The translations under genes and the position numbers were made by a program. Shown one piece after another: positions 1 through 9,647 of a DNA stretch of 64,000 bases. The stretch's first letter is position 1, and every line of letters begins with the position of its first letter. Source of the stretch: Candidatus Woesearchaeota archaeon (lineage in GTDB: Archaea > Nanobdellota > Nanobdellia > Woesearchaeales > BS150m-G63); the NCBI GenBank assembly GCA_016784165.1, contig JADHVD010000001.1:31177-95176 (forward strand), written 5' to 3'. The notes beneath the pieces are model-generated. The model did not search any database, was not told the origin of the DNA, and saw nothing but the letters and a program-made list of their open reading frames with translations.

Positions 1-489
1 AGAGTGCTTCAGAACGTTACAATTTCTGCTAAAAGAAAAATAAAGGGTTCTGTTGCTTATCAAACATTAAAACCCAGCATGATTGGGTTTAGTGAGAATT
101 TAAATTATTTGGGAATAGATAAAGATCAATTGATTGTTTTATCTATTTTAGTTGGAACTGATTATAATATTGGGGGTGTAAAAGGTATAGGTCCTAAAAA
201 TGCATTGAAGTTAGTTAAACAATATGGTTCTGATTTCGATGATCTTTTTGAAGATGTTAAATGGGCAGATCATTTTAATTTTCCTTGGACTGATGTCTAT
301 TATACTTTTAAAAAAATGCCAATGAAAGATGATTATGAATTAAAATGGAAAGAACCAAACGAAAAAGAACTTAGAAGATTATTGGTCGAAGAACATGATT
401 TTTCTGAAGATAGGTTTGAAAAAACAATTAAAAAATTAATTAAAAATAAAGAAGAGAAAAAACAAAAAGGGTTGGGAGATTTTTTTTAA
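1..489 (+). CDS. fen: Flap endonuclease 1 (FEN1/XPG family), C-terminal part; 5' end outside window
   Basis: LVGTDYN..GVKGIGPKNALKLVKQYG helix-hairpin-helix region and C-terminal PIP-box-like QKGLGDFF; reading frame open to the window edge. Confidence 0.9.
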   Translation, partial: RVLQNVTISAKRKIKGSVAYQTLKPSMIGFSENLNYLGIDKDQLIVLSILVGTDYNIGGVKGIGPKNALKLVKQYGSDFDDLFEDVKWADHFNFPWTDVYYTFKKMPMKDDYELKWKEPNEKELRRLLVEEHDFSEDRFEKTIKKLIKNKEEKKQKGLGDFF

Positions 490-1667
490 ATTTTTAAAAC
501 ATAAATAGGCGTCAATTCTGTAATAATTTTGGCCATACCTAATTCTACTGTTTTTTGAACAACTTCTCTACCCCTATAATTAAATTGAAGTTCCTTTACA
601 TTTGAAATTATTTTTTTCCCTACTCCATTCGCCATTTCTATTTCAAAAAATCTTTTATTATTAATTTCAAAAACATTATCTACAGTTAAGGAATCAATAA
701 ACCTATAACCTCCACCATGTGGAAGAATATTTACATTATTTAATCGATTATATACTCCAAGTTCTTTTGCTCTTTTTGTAAATCCCAATATTTCTATTTG
801 TTCTTTCGTAAAATTTTTATTTCCATGAGCTAAGTAAGAAGGAATATCTGCCCTAATAGATATTGGAAAAATTTGTTTTTTATTTTTTATTGGTTGACAC
901 CCCAGAACTATTTCATTTGGGTTTAATAATCCTTGGTGGCAAATATTAGATATTATTTTTCCTCCAAATAACTCTTTGAATGCAATTTCTCTTCTTTTAT
1001 TTGCGAATTCTTCTGCATACCTATAAAATTTAAAATATTTTTTAAGTTCTTGTCCTTGTAAGGTATGTAATGAACCAAAAGGTGTTTTGATTCTATCACT
1101 CATTTCTAATAATTTTTTACTATGGGTCCAATAAAGGCCGAACCCTTTATCATGATCACCTTTTAATTCTGGACAACCAGCATGCATTATTACGGCATAT
1201 TTTGGAAAATTAGTTGAATAATTATGTACTTCAAATACATCTATGAAGTGATTTCCCTTATAAAAATCCCACTTTACTTTTGTACCTTTTATTTCAATGT
1301 CACTTTTTTGTAATTCTCTTATTTTGTTTATTAATTCTTGAGGTTTGGGTATTTTATTTAAAGAACCAACAAGCATACCACAAGCATTAGGTAATGAATC
1401 TAATATTGTGAGGTTTTCTTTTCCATTACCCCAACTTAGTTTTCCACCATAAGAAATTCCAGATTCCCACCGGCCAATATTTCTTGTTACAGTTTCATCA
1501 GGCGTCGTAATAAATGTAGCATTGGGTGTCATGCCTAGCCTTTCTTGGACATAATGGATTTTGGCTAATCCATATTTCATATTTTCGTGGCTTAAACGAG
1601 ATGCGGCATCATCTATCCCTGTTGAGAAAATATGTTTTTTTGCTCTTTCTAACGGTTCCTGACCCAT
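486..1667 (-). CDS. Divergent RtcB-superfamily-like protein (393 aa)
   Basis: In RtcB order: NACGM, GNHFIDVFEV, AVIMHAG, ICHQG, LPHGGGYRF, resembling DxxCG, GNHF, HTGSRG, HN, HGAGR; the rest diverges. Confidence 0.5.
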   Translation of the reverse strand: MGQEPLERAKKHIFSTGIDDAASRLSHENMKYGLAKIHYVQERLGMTPNATFITTPDETVTRNIGRWESGISYGGKLSWGNGKENLTILDSLPNACGMLVGSLNKIPKPQELINKIRELQKSDIEIKGTKVKWDFYKGNHFIDVFEVHNYSTNFPKYAVIMHAGCPELKGDHDKGFGLYWTHSKKLLEMSDRIKTPFGSLHTLQGQELKKYFKFYRYAEEFANKRREIAFKELFGGKIISNICHQGLLNPNEIVLGCQPIKNKKQIFPISIRADIPSYLAHGNKNFTKEQIEILGFTKRAKELGVYNRLNNVNILPHGGGYRFIDSLTVDNVFEINNKRFFEIEMANGVGKKIISNVKELQFNYRGREVVQKTVELGMAKIITELTPIYVLKI

Positions 1668-1668
1668 T

Positions 1669-2328
1669 TTAATTTTCTAGAATCATTTTGTAAGACTCTA
1701 TTTTTCGTATGTCTTTTGTTCTTAATTTTAAATGAGTTTTTAGGTTTTGAACTATTTTCAATGTTTCTTGGTGTAGTTTTTTACCTTGTACCTTACTTTC
1801 TTTGTAGAATAATTTATCATAATCTTTCAACCTTTTATTGATTCTATCATCAATAATATCTTCCATGGTTCCTTTTTTACCCATTATACCCCTAATCATG
1901 CCCATAAAACCTAGACGTTCTAAGGCATCAGCATCAAACACTACTTTTTCTTCTGGGCTTGAAGGTTTAATCATGGAAGTAGGTGTATGTTTTACCACTA
2001 TTTTAGTGATTTTTCTTATTGTTTTAGGGTCTTCGATTAAAGATTCAAGAAATTCTTCTGCTCTTGAGCCTCCATCAATTCCATGAAATTCCCCGGTAGT
2101 TGCATTTATTCTACCTATATCATGCATTAATGCCCCACAAATTAGAACAAAGGGATCTATTTCTTCTTTTATTTTTCTTCCAATTTCTATAGAATGTTTA
2201 CATACTTCAAGAACATGAGAATAATCGTGACCTTCTGCTTTATGGTGTTTTTTTTCAATAAAACGAATAATTTTTTCAATTACCTTTTTTTCTTTATTTG
2301 TTAATTTTTTTTTAAACACCAAAATCAC
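1669..2328 (-). CDS. HD-domain phosphohydrolase
   Basis: HDYSHVLEVCKHS...ALMHDIGR...VVKHTP...DADALERLG HD motifs. Confidence 0.85.
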   Translation of the reverse strand: MILVFKKKLTNKEKKVIEKIIRFIEKKHHKAEGHDYSHVLEVCKHSIEIGRKIKEEIDPFVLICGALMHDIGRINATTGEFHGIDGGSRAEEFLESLIEDPKTIRKITKIVVKHTPTSMIKPSSPEEKVVFDADALERLGFMGMIRGIMGKKGTMEDIIDDRINKRLKDYDKLFYKESKVQGKKLHQETLKIVQNLKTHLKLRTKDIRKIESYKMILEN

Positions 2329-2433
2329 CTCTTTTAATGGTTGGTTGATTAGAGCATATATAAATTTTTTTAAATTGGGATCGTTTTACACGTTTTCAAT
2401 AAATTTAAATAAGATTGGTGGGTGAGGTTTAGT

Positions 2434-3300
2434 ATGGAATGGTATTTTTTTGGTTTAATGGCTGCAATTTTTTTCTCTGGAAGAATAGTGTTACAAAAAA
2501 AAACACTACTTAAAGAACACGCACTAGAAATGTCTACAGTTTTATCTATTTTTATATTTGTTTTATTTTTCGTGTTTATTGGAAAAGTAGATTTTTCAAT
2601 CTCTTTTAATATTGTGCTTTTAATTTTCTTTACATCTATATTATGTACTTTTGGCTTTTGGTTTTTAGCAAAAGGGATTAGGCACATGCAAGTGTCTGTA
2701 ACTTCACCTTTACTTAATTTTAGTCCAGCTTTTGTTGCGATACTCGCAGTATTCTTTTTGGGAGAAAGGCTAAGTCATATTCAATTTACGGGAATTTCTT
2801 TACTTGTTTTGGGTGCGTATTTTTTAGAAGTAGAGCACCCATTTAAAAATCCATTTAAACCAGTCATTCATTTATTTAAATCTAAATATACTCAATATTT
2901 ATTTTTGGCAATGATATTATACTCTTTTGTTTCCATATTAGATAAATTTATTCTTGGAAAAACAGACCAATTTACATATCTTTTTATTTCACAATTATTT
3001 GTAATGATCAATTTTATTTTTTTAATTAACTTATTTCATGATGGTTTTAGGGGTATTGGGCATGGAATAAAAAAAGCAGGTAAATGGATTTTTTTGTTGG
3101 CAATGATATTTATTGCACAAAGACTTTTTTATATGACTTCAGTAACTATGGTGCAAGTTAGTTTAGCATATCCTCTTTACAGGGTAGGCACTCTTTTTTC
3201 CACAATAATAGGCGGAAAAGTATTCCATGATGGGCATATGGCTCATAGAATTTTTACGTGTTTAATTATGATTATTGGGGCGGTATTGGTGGTAATTTGA
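2434..3300 (+). CDS. EamA/DMT-family membrane transporter
   Basis: About 10 hydrophobic segments with two EamA-like halves (SPLLNFSPAFVAILAVFFLGERLS); start taken at internal ATG. Confidence 0.75.
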   Translation: MEWYFFGLMAAIFFSGRIVLQKKTLLKEHALEMSTVLSIFIFVLFFVFIGKVDFSISFNIVLLIFFTSILCTFGFWFLAKGIRHMQVSVTSPLLNFSPAFVAILAVFFLGERLSHIQFTGISLLVLGAYFLEVEHPFKNPFKPVIHLFKSKYTQYLFLAMILYSFVSILDKFILGKTDQFTYLFISQLFVMINFIFLINLFHDGFRGIGHGIKKAGKWIFLLAMIFIAQRLFYMTSVTMVQVSLAYPLYRVGTLFSTIIGGKVFHDGHMAHRIFTCLIMIIGAVLVVI

Positions 3301-3304
3301 AAAT

Positions 3305-4126
3305 ATGAAAGAAAGAAAAATAAAAGGGTTAACTAAAAAAGAGAATTTTTTAGTACCAAATTCCTTTGATGTTGTTGGAGATATTCTTATTTTTGCAGAA
3401 TTTCCCGAAGAGTTAAAGAAAAAAGAAAAAATTGTGGGCGAATGGTTTATTGAACAGAATAAACACATTAAAGTAGTGTTAAAAAAAGTAAAGAAATATT
3501 CTGGAAAATATAGGACTCCTGTTTTGAGGGTTGTTGCTGGAGAAAGAAGAAAAAAAACAAGATATCTTGAACATGGGTGCAGATTTGATTTGAATGTGGA
3601 ATCAACTTATTTTTCTCCGAGATTGAGTACAGAAAGAAAAAGAATATATCAACAAGTAAAAAAAGGAGAATCTGTTTTAGTTATGTTTTCAGGCATATCC
3701 CCCTATCCAGTGATTATAAGTAGAAATTCAGAAGCTAAAGAAATATTTGGTGTTGAAATAAATCCTTTTGCGCATGAATATGCAGAGAAAAATATATTGT
3801 TAAATAAAATTGAAAATGTTAAATTATATAATGGGGATGTAACAGATATTTTACCTAAAATAAAAAAGAAGTTTGATAGAATTCTTATGCCTTTGCCAAA
3901 GGGCGCAGAAGCTTTTTTGGGGGTTGCTTTGAGTAAAATTAAAAATAAAGGAACCATACATTTTTATGATTTTTTAGACAAACAAGATATTCCTAATTTA
4001 GCAATTGAAAAAATCAAGAAATCATGTAAGGAAGCTAAAAAGAATTTTAAAATATTGGATGTTGTTAAATGTGGGCAATATTCTCCTGGAAAATATAGAA
4101 TTTGTGTTGATTTTAGAATACTTTAA
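3305..4126 (+). CDS. Trm5-like tRNA (guanine37-N1)-methyltransferase
   Basis: GCRFDLNVESTYFSPRLSTER, FSGISPYPVIISR, EINPFAHEYAEKNILLNKI, MPLPKGAE: class I SAM Trm5 pattern. Confidence 0.8.
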   Translation: MKERKIKGLTKKENFLVPNSFDVVGDILIFAEFPEELKKKEKIVGEWFIEQNKHIKVVLKKVKKYSGKYRTPVLRVVAGERRKKTRYLEHGCRFDLNVESTYFSPRLSTERKRIYQQVKKGESVLVMFSGISPYPVIISRNSEAKEIFGVEINPFAHEYAEKNILLNKIENVKLYNGDVTDILPKIKKKFDRILMPLPKGAEAFLGVALSKIKNKGTIHFYDFLDKQDIPNLAIEKIKKSCKEAKKNFKILDVVKCGQYSPGKYRICVDFRIL

Positions 4127-4150
4127 AAATAAAAGCCATTTATTTCTTTA

Positions 4151-4219
4151 TGCGCGATGATTTGGTGAACACCAACAGATCCGAAAGGAGATGATGAAAG
4201 GAAGTAACTAATGAGCGCA
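4151..4219 (+). ncRNA. Candidate C/D box-like sRNA
   Basis: GC-richer island between convergent genes; terminal stem TGCGC/GCGCA; C-like ATGATTT (4157-4163), perfect C' ATGATGA (4191-4197), D'-like CCGA, D-like CTAA. Confidence 0.4.
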
Positions 4220-4253
4220 CATTTATTAGAATTTTAAATTTTTGTTGGTTTGT

Positions 4254-5396
4254 TTAACCAAATAAATTCATATAATCTTTTCCCTCTGCTTTTTCCCTTG
4301 CTTTTACTTTTTTTATTGCTTTTAGAAAATCTTTTTCAGTTATGTTTATTCTGTTTTTTCTTATTGCGAAATAACCTGCTTCAGTACAAACAGCCTTTAT
4401 TTCTGCACCAGAAAAGTTTTCTGTTTGTTTGATTATTTTATCTATATCTATCTTTTTATCTAGTAACATATTTTTTGTATGAATTTTGAAGATTTCTTTT
4501 TTCCCTTCTTTATTTGGTAAGGGGATTTCAATTAACCTATCTAATCTTCCTGGTCTTGTTACTGCAGGATCTAGAATATCTTTTCTATTTGTACATCCAA
4601 TTACTTTAACATTCTCAAGGTGTTTAAATCCATCTATTTCTGCAAGGAATTGCATAAAAGTTCTTTGCACCTCTCTTTCTCCAGAAGTTCCAACATCAAT
4701 TCTTGTAGCTGCAATTGCATCGAGTTCATCTATAAATATTATTGTAGGTGATTTTGCTTTTGCTAAAGTGAATATTTCTTTTACTAATTTTGCCCCTTCC
4801 CCTATAAATTTTTGAACTAATTCAGAACCCACTATTTCTATAAATGTAGAATTTGTAGATGCTGCAACTGCTTTTGCTAAAATCGTTTTTCCAGTTCCTG
4901 GTGGACCATAAAGAAGAATCCCTTTTGGTGGCTGAATGCCTATTTTTTTGAATAGTTTTGGTTTTTTAAGTGGGAGTTCTATAACTTCTTTAATTTCTTC
5001 CATTTGTTCATTTAATCCACCAACATCATTCCATTTAATTGTTGGTTTTTCTAAAATAATAAATTTTTCAACATCAAAATTTTTAGATAATTCTACTTTT
5101 TTTATAATTGTAAGATTTCTTTGTTCAACAAGAACTTGGTCTCCTGGTAGAATTTTTTCACACTCATTAGAAATATTTACAAAAAATTGATTACCATTCT
5201 GGATTCGTATGATTACATTTTCTTTATATATTTCTTTAACTTCTGCAACCATCAAAGGGGTGCTTTTAAATTTATCAACTTCTTTTCTTAGTTCAGAAAC
5301 AGCTTCTCTTAACAGAACACTTTCTTCTTGCGAAATAGAGTCTATTTCATAATTATAACTTATTTCTCTTTCTTTATTGTTTGCTTTTGGAGACAT
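4254..5396 (-). CDS. pan: Proteasome-activating nucleotidase (PAN), AAA+ ATPase
   Basis: GPPGTGKTILAKAVA, IIFIDELDAIA, VQRTFMQFLAEIDGF, EAGYFAIRKNR; coiled-coil/OB-like N-terminus. Confidence 0.88.
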   Translation of the reverse strand: MSPKANNKEREISYNYEIDSISQEESVLLREAVSELRKEVDKFKSTPLMVAEVKEIYKENVIIRIQNGNQFFVNISNECEKILPGDQVLVEQRNLTIIKKVELSKNFDVEKFIILEKPTIKWNDVGGLNEQMEEIKEVIELPLKKPKLFKKIGIQPPKGILLYGPPGTGKTILAKAVAASTNSTFIEIVGSELVQKFIGEGAKLVKEIFTLAKAKSPTIIFIDELDAIAATRIDVGTSGEREVQRTFMQFLAEIDGFKHLENVKVIGCTNRKDILDPAVTRPGRLDRLIEIPLPNKEGKKEIFKIHTKNMLLDKKIDIDKIIKQTENFSGAEIKAVCTEAGYFAIRKNRINITEKDFLKAIKKVKAREKAEGKDYMNLFG

Positions 5397-5455
5397 TTTA
5401 TCTATTTAATAAAGGGCATTTTTAAGTTTTTGCCTTATTTAAGGTATTTATCTAA

Positions 5456-7198
5456 TTAGATGACAAATTTACCTTTTTTAAGAATCCAAAATTCTTGTTT
5501 ACCTTTTACCCCATAAATATCCATCTTTTGTTTTTTTGCATTAATTACAATGTCATAATGGTATTCTGTGGTTCTATCTGGATCAAATCCAGACCCTAAT
5601 GCAATATGAATCATATTTGCTATTTTTTCATTTACAATTAAGTAATCACAAAGTTCTGCTTCGGGATTGGTGTTTATTGCAAATTCCCCTAATTTATTGA
5701 AATTTTTCTTTTTTAAATTGATCAAGGTTTGTGGAAGAGACTTGTGCTTTTCTTTTTCAAGTAACGCTTTCCATGCATTTCTTTTTTCTTGGTTGAGTTT
5801 TTTTATTATTTTTTTAGGACCACTTACTATCTTGTACCCCTTTTTATCTGCTTTTACCACTAAAGGTTCTTTTTCACTCAACATATAACTTTGATCTATA
5901 CTAATAACAACATCACCATAAAAAGTCCCTTTAATATATTCAGGGGTAAGAAATGCTTCCCCTCCAGGAATGTTTGCCATATTACCTACCTTTATTCCTG
6001 TTTTTTTGTAATATGCTTTGTTAATTTTGCTTCTTGTTTCTGTCCCACTTAATTTTGCTTCTCTTTTGATATTTTTTCCTTTTAAGAAGACTTCAAAATT
6101 AGATTTTTCTGAATTTACAATAATTTCGTCTGCTTTTTTCATTACATCTGCAATTGCTTTGTTTCTTTTTTGCATATCAAACCAATTGATATTACTTGTT
6201 TTAATGAAAATATCGATCGGAAGCGTTTCTGTAAAACAAACTCGACTTTGAGGGTCTCTAGATTCTTCTTTTGATTGGGGATACCATTCAAATTTATAAA
6301 GAATTCCGCCAGGGCTAGGCCACCTTGTTTTTTTATTGGGTGTAGGGTAACCAATTGCTTCTCCAAAGAGGTGTTTCCCACCATACCCCTTTCCATGGAT
6401 GAAAAAATTAATATCAGAAGGCTTAAAACAATTTAATTTTAATAACTTCGATAATATTTTGTATTTTTGAAAAATTGGTTCATCTATATTTTTTTCTAAT
6501 TCACACCCAAACAAGGTTGTTTTTAAGTCAGATATTCTGTTTGCAGGTTTTAATACAGATGTTTTAGAACTAGAAGCACCAAATGAAACTTTATTTTTTA
6601 ATGAATCTTTCATCGCTCTTGCAATAGAAAAAGAGTCAAGGTAATCCTCCAAAGGGAGTTCTAATTCCTTAGGTATTAATTCAAATCCAATTCCAACAGT
6701 TTCCCACCATTTAACATTACATGCTTGAGACCAGATTGTTTTTGCTGTTTCTAACAAATCTTTTTGTCTATAAGGCTTAAACCATTTTGAGTTAAATTTG
6801 ATGCACAATTCTTTGTTATTGAAACAATTATTTGTATTTAATATTAAGTCTGGTTTTTTGAAAATTCTTTTGAATTTTCCTTTAGTTTTTTTCTCAACTT
6901 CATTAATAAAATCTAAAAGTGCGATTGTTTTTTTATTTTTTACTTCTTTTTTTAATTGGTCATAGGTTTCCCAAACTCTTTCTAGTGCTTTATACGATTT
7001 ATTGCCTTTCTTATTTATTCCAATCACATTTAATTCTGCATCGAGATTATGAACTGCTTTAGATAATGGGGCTATCGAGTAATATGCCGATTTGTTGTCT
7101 TTTTCTAATAAAATTAATATTGCTTTTTTTTTGTATTTTGAAAGATTTTTTTGATAATATTTTACTGCATAATCAAATTCTTTTTTGTTGTATTTCAT
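5456..7198 (-). CDS. M29-like aminopeptidase (AmpS/aminopeptidase T family)
   Basis: NMANIPGGEAFLTPE, LGEFAINTNPEA, MIHIALGSGFDPDRTTEYHYDIVI. Confidence 0.75.
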   Translation of the reverse strand: MKYNKKEFDYAVKYYQKNLSKYKKKAILILLEKDNKSAYYSIAPLSKAVHNLDAELNVIGINKKGNKSYKALERVWETYDQLKKEVKNKKTIALLDFINEVEKKTKGKFKRIFKKPDLILNTNNCFNNKELCIKFNSKWFKPYRQKDLLETAKTIWSQACNVKWWETVGIGFELIPKELELPLEDYLDSFSIARAMKDSLKNKVSFGASSSKTSVLKPANRISDLKTTLFGCELEKNIDEPIFQKYKILSKLLKLNCFKPSDINFFIHGKGYGGKHLFGEAIGYPTPNKKTRWPSPGGILYKFEWYPQSKEESRDPQSRVCFTETLPIDIFIKTSNINWFDMQKRNKAIADVMKKADEIIVNSEKSNFEVFLKGKNIKREAKLSGTETRSKINKAYYKKTGIKVGNMANIPGGEAFLTPEYIKGTFYGDVVISIDQSYMLSEKEPLVVKADKKGYKIVSGPKKIIKKLNQEKRNAWKALLEKEKHKSLPQTLINLKKKNFNKLGEFAINTNPEAELCDYLIVNEKIANMIHIALGSGFDPDRTTEYHYDIVINAKKQKMDIYGVKGKQEFWILKKGKFVI

Positions 7199-7253
7199 TT
7201 TTTACCTCTTTGTTGTTAAGTTTTTCTTGTTTTTATTTTTGGTTGTTTTATTT

Positions 7254-8294
7254 TTATTTAATTATCTTTATTAATCTTTTTTTTGTTTTTGTTAATATTT
7301 TTGGACCTTTTTTTGTTAAAAGGATTGTGTCCTCAATTCTGATTCCTTGTTTATTGTAAATTCCAGGTTCTATTGTAAATATAGTGTTTTCTTTTAACGT
7401 TTCTTTAGATTTTTCTTTTATTGATGGGGCTTCATGGATATCTATTCCTAAACCGTGCCCCAAACCATGTATCAGTTTTTGTTTTAATAGTTCTTCTGCT
7501 TCTTTGAATAGCTGATTACATTTTTTATTTATTCTTGAATTTTTTATTAATGTTTTTTGAACTGTTAATATGTGATTGTAGATTTTAAATTCTTCTTTTG
7601 TTGGCTTTCCAATATAAATTGTTCTACTCATATCTGAACAATATCCTTTGTATTTCACACCCATATCAATTAGACAAAAACCTTTTTTTAATTTAGTGTT
7701 CATTGGTTTGTGGTGAGGATATTTAGAATTTTGGCCAGATGCTACAATTGGATCAAAAGCGAGTTCTAATCCTTTTTGGAGAGTTTCGTGTACTATGAAA
7801 GAAGAGACGTCTGTTTCTGTTTTCAGTTTTCTTTTTTTAATTTGATTTAATGTTTTTTTAAATATTTTATCTGTGATTTTACAAGCATAACTTATTTTTT
7901 GTACCTCTTCCGCTGTTTTCGTAGATCTTAATTTATTTGTGAGTTGGGAGACGTCTTTTATCTTTTTATTTTTGAATGCTTTTTTTATTCCTTTATATTG
8001 GTTAAGGGTAATACTGTTTTTATTTAATCCTATAGTTTTTGAGGTTATGTTTTGATTAAGATATTTTGTTATGTCTTTTGGCCATTTGGTTGGTTGAATG
8101 TTTGATTCTTTCTTTGCTATAGCTAAATTCATTTCAGGAACAAGGATCTTTGGTGGATTGTTTGTTGAAATTATTAAGCAAGAAAAATCTCCAAAATTTG
8201 AGAAGTATTTTATGTTTGGGTCATTACCGAAAAAGATTGCGGTTTGAATATTTGATTTTTTCAACTCTTTTTTGAATTCATGTAATTTTAACAT
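7254..8294 (-). CDS. M24-family metallopeptidase (Xaa-Pro aminopeptidase-like)
   Basis: PHHKPMNTKLKKGFCLIDMGVKYKGYCSDMSRT, HGLGHGLGIDIHEAP, FTIEPGIY, GIRIEDT. Confidence 0.88.
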   Translation of the reverse strand: MLKLHEFKKELKKSNIQTAIFFGNDPNIKYFSNFGDFSCLIISTNNPPKILVPEMNLAIAKKESNIQPTKWPKDITKYLNQNITSKTIGLNKNSITLNQYKGIKKAFKNKKIKDVSQLTNKLRSTKTAEEVQKISYACKITDKIFKKTLNQIKKRKLKTETDVSSFIVHETLQKGLELAFDPIVASGQNSKYPHHKPMNTKLKKGFCLIDMGVKYKGYCSDMSRTIYIGKPTKEEFKIYNHILTVQKTLIKNSRINKKCNQLFKEAEELLKQKLIHGLGHGLGIDIHEAPSIKEKSKETLKENTIFTIEPGIYNKQGIRIEDTILLTKKGPKILTKTKKRLIKIIK

Positions 8295-8402
8295 TTTTTT
8301 TAATGGGGTAGTGGTTCAATAAAAATCTTTTGTTTTTGTTAAATGGTTGTTAATTGTTTATTGTGGGAAGGTTTATATATTTTTAGTCTTTTTTGGTGGT
8401 TT

Positions 8403-9611
8403 ATGAAAGAAAAAATATTAAAGAATGGGATAAGTGTTGTTTTTGAAAAAACAAGCACAGAGTCTGTTACAGTTGAAGTAGCAGTAAAAGTGGGTTCTAT
8501 TAATGAAGATGAAAAAGTTGGGGGGATAAGCCATTTTATAGAACACCTGGTATTTTGCGGAACAGAGAAAAGAAAAAACTCTAGAGAGCTAACCAACGAA
8601 ATAGAAAAGTTGGGGGGAGAATTAAATGCTGCAACCGGAAACGAAACAACATTCTTCTATATCAAAATTCCAAAAAAACATTTGAAAATAGCATTGGATT
8701 TGTTATCAGATATTTTGTTGAATCCATTATTTAGGGAAGAGGACATAGAAAAAGAAAGAAAAATAATCTTGGACGAGATAAATATGATAAATGATGAACC
8801 AAGATTTTATCAATGGATTTTATTTCAACAAGCTTGTTTTGAAAGTAAGGTGGGCAATCCAGTCTATGGTACTAAAGAAAGTGTTAAACAAATAACAAAA
8901 AAAGAGATTGTGGATTTTTATAAGAAACACTATGTTTCTAATAATTTGTATGTCTCTGTTGTTGGGGGGTGTGAAGAACCATTTGAGTTAATCAATTCTT
9001 TTTTTAAAGATTTTGAGAAAGGAAGTTTGGATGAGTTCTATTTCGAAGAGCCTCTTAAGACAAAACCCATCAAAAAAATAGCGGAAAAAGAGGTGGCACA
9101 ATCTTATGTTGTGTTGGGTTATCCAACAGTACCAAAAGGACATAAAGACGCCATTGTTTTTAAGATTATAAAAGCTATTTTGGGGAGGGGACAATCAGGC
9201 AGATTATTTGATGAAATAAGAAATAAAAGGGGGTTGGCATATGATGTTGGGGCCCATGATGAATCTGGTTTTAATTATGGTTTTTTTGCGACTTATGTAA
9301 ATACAGAACAAAAAAATATCGAAGAAGTTAAGGGGATAATTCTTAAGGAACTCGATAAATTATTAGGTGTTTGTGAAGGGGATGTTGATGAAGCAAAAAC
9401 ATTTTTAGAAGGTAATTTTTTAATTAATATGGAAGACACACATAAAAAGTCTACATTTATCAATTCTTGGAATTTATTTGGACAACCCGAAAAAGCACAG
9501 AATTATTTGGAAAAAATAAATCAAGTAACCAAAGAAGATATAAAAAGAGTGGTAAAACAATATTTTGGAGAAAATTATACTTTAGTTATTTTAAAACAGA
9601 ATAATTCTTAG
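8403..9611 (+). CDS. M16-family (insulinase-like) zinc peptidase
   Basis: HFIEHLVFCGT (HxxEH) and downstream glutamates; start taken at ATG 8403. Confidence 0.88.
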   Translation: MKEKILKNGISVVFEKTSTESVTVEVAVKVGSINEDEKVGGISHFIEHLVFCGTEKRKNSRELTNEIEKLGGELNAATGNETTFFYIKIPKKHLKIALDLLSDILLNPLFREEDIEKERKIILDEINMINDEPRFYQWILFQQACFESKVGNPVYGTKESVKQITKKEIVDFYKKHYVSNNLYVSVVGGCEEPFELINSFFKDFEKGSLDEFYFEEPLKTKPIKKIAEKEVAQSYVVLGYPTVPKGHKDAIVFKIIKAILGRGQSGRLFDEIRNKRGLAYDVGAHDESGFNYGFFATYVNTEQKNIEEVKGIILKELDKLLGVCEGDVDEAKTFLEGNFLINMEDTHKKSTFINSWNLFGQPEKAQNYLEKINQVTKEDIKRVVKQYFGENYTLVILKQNNS

Positions 9612-9647
9612 TTTTGTTTTGGTTGATTTTTATTATTTTTAAATTAT

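Noticed and set aside
4486-4815. 109-aa plus-strand ORF
   Set aside because: Antisense to pan; no independent support
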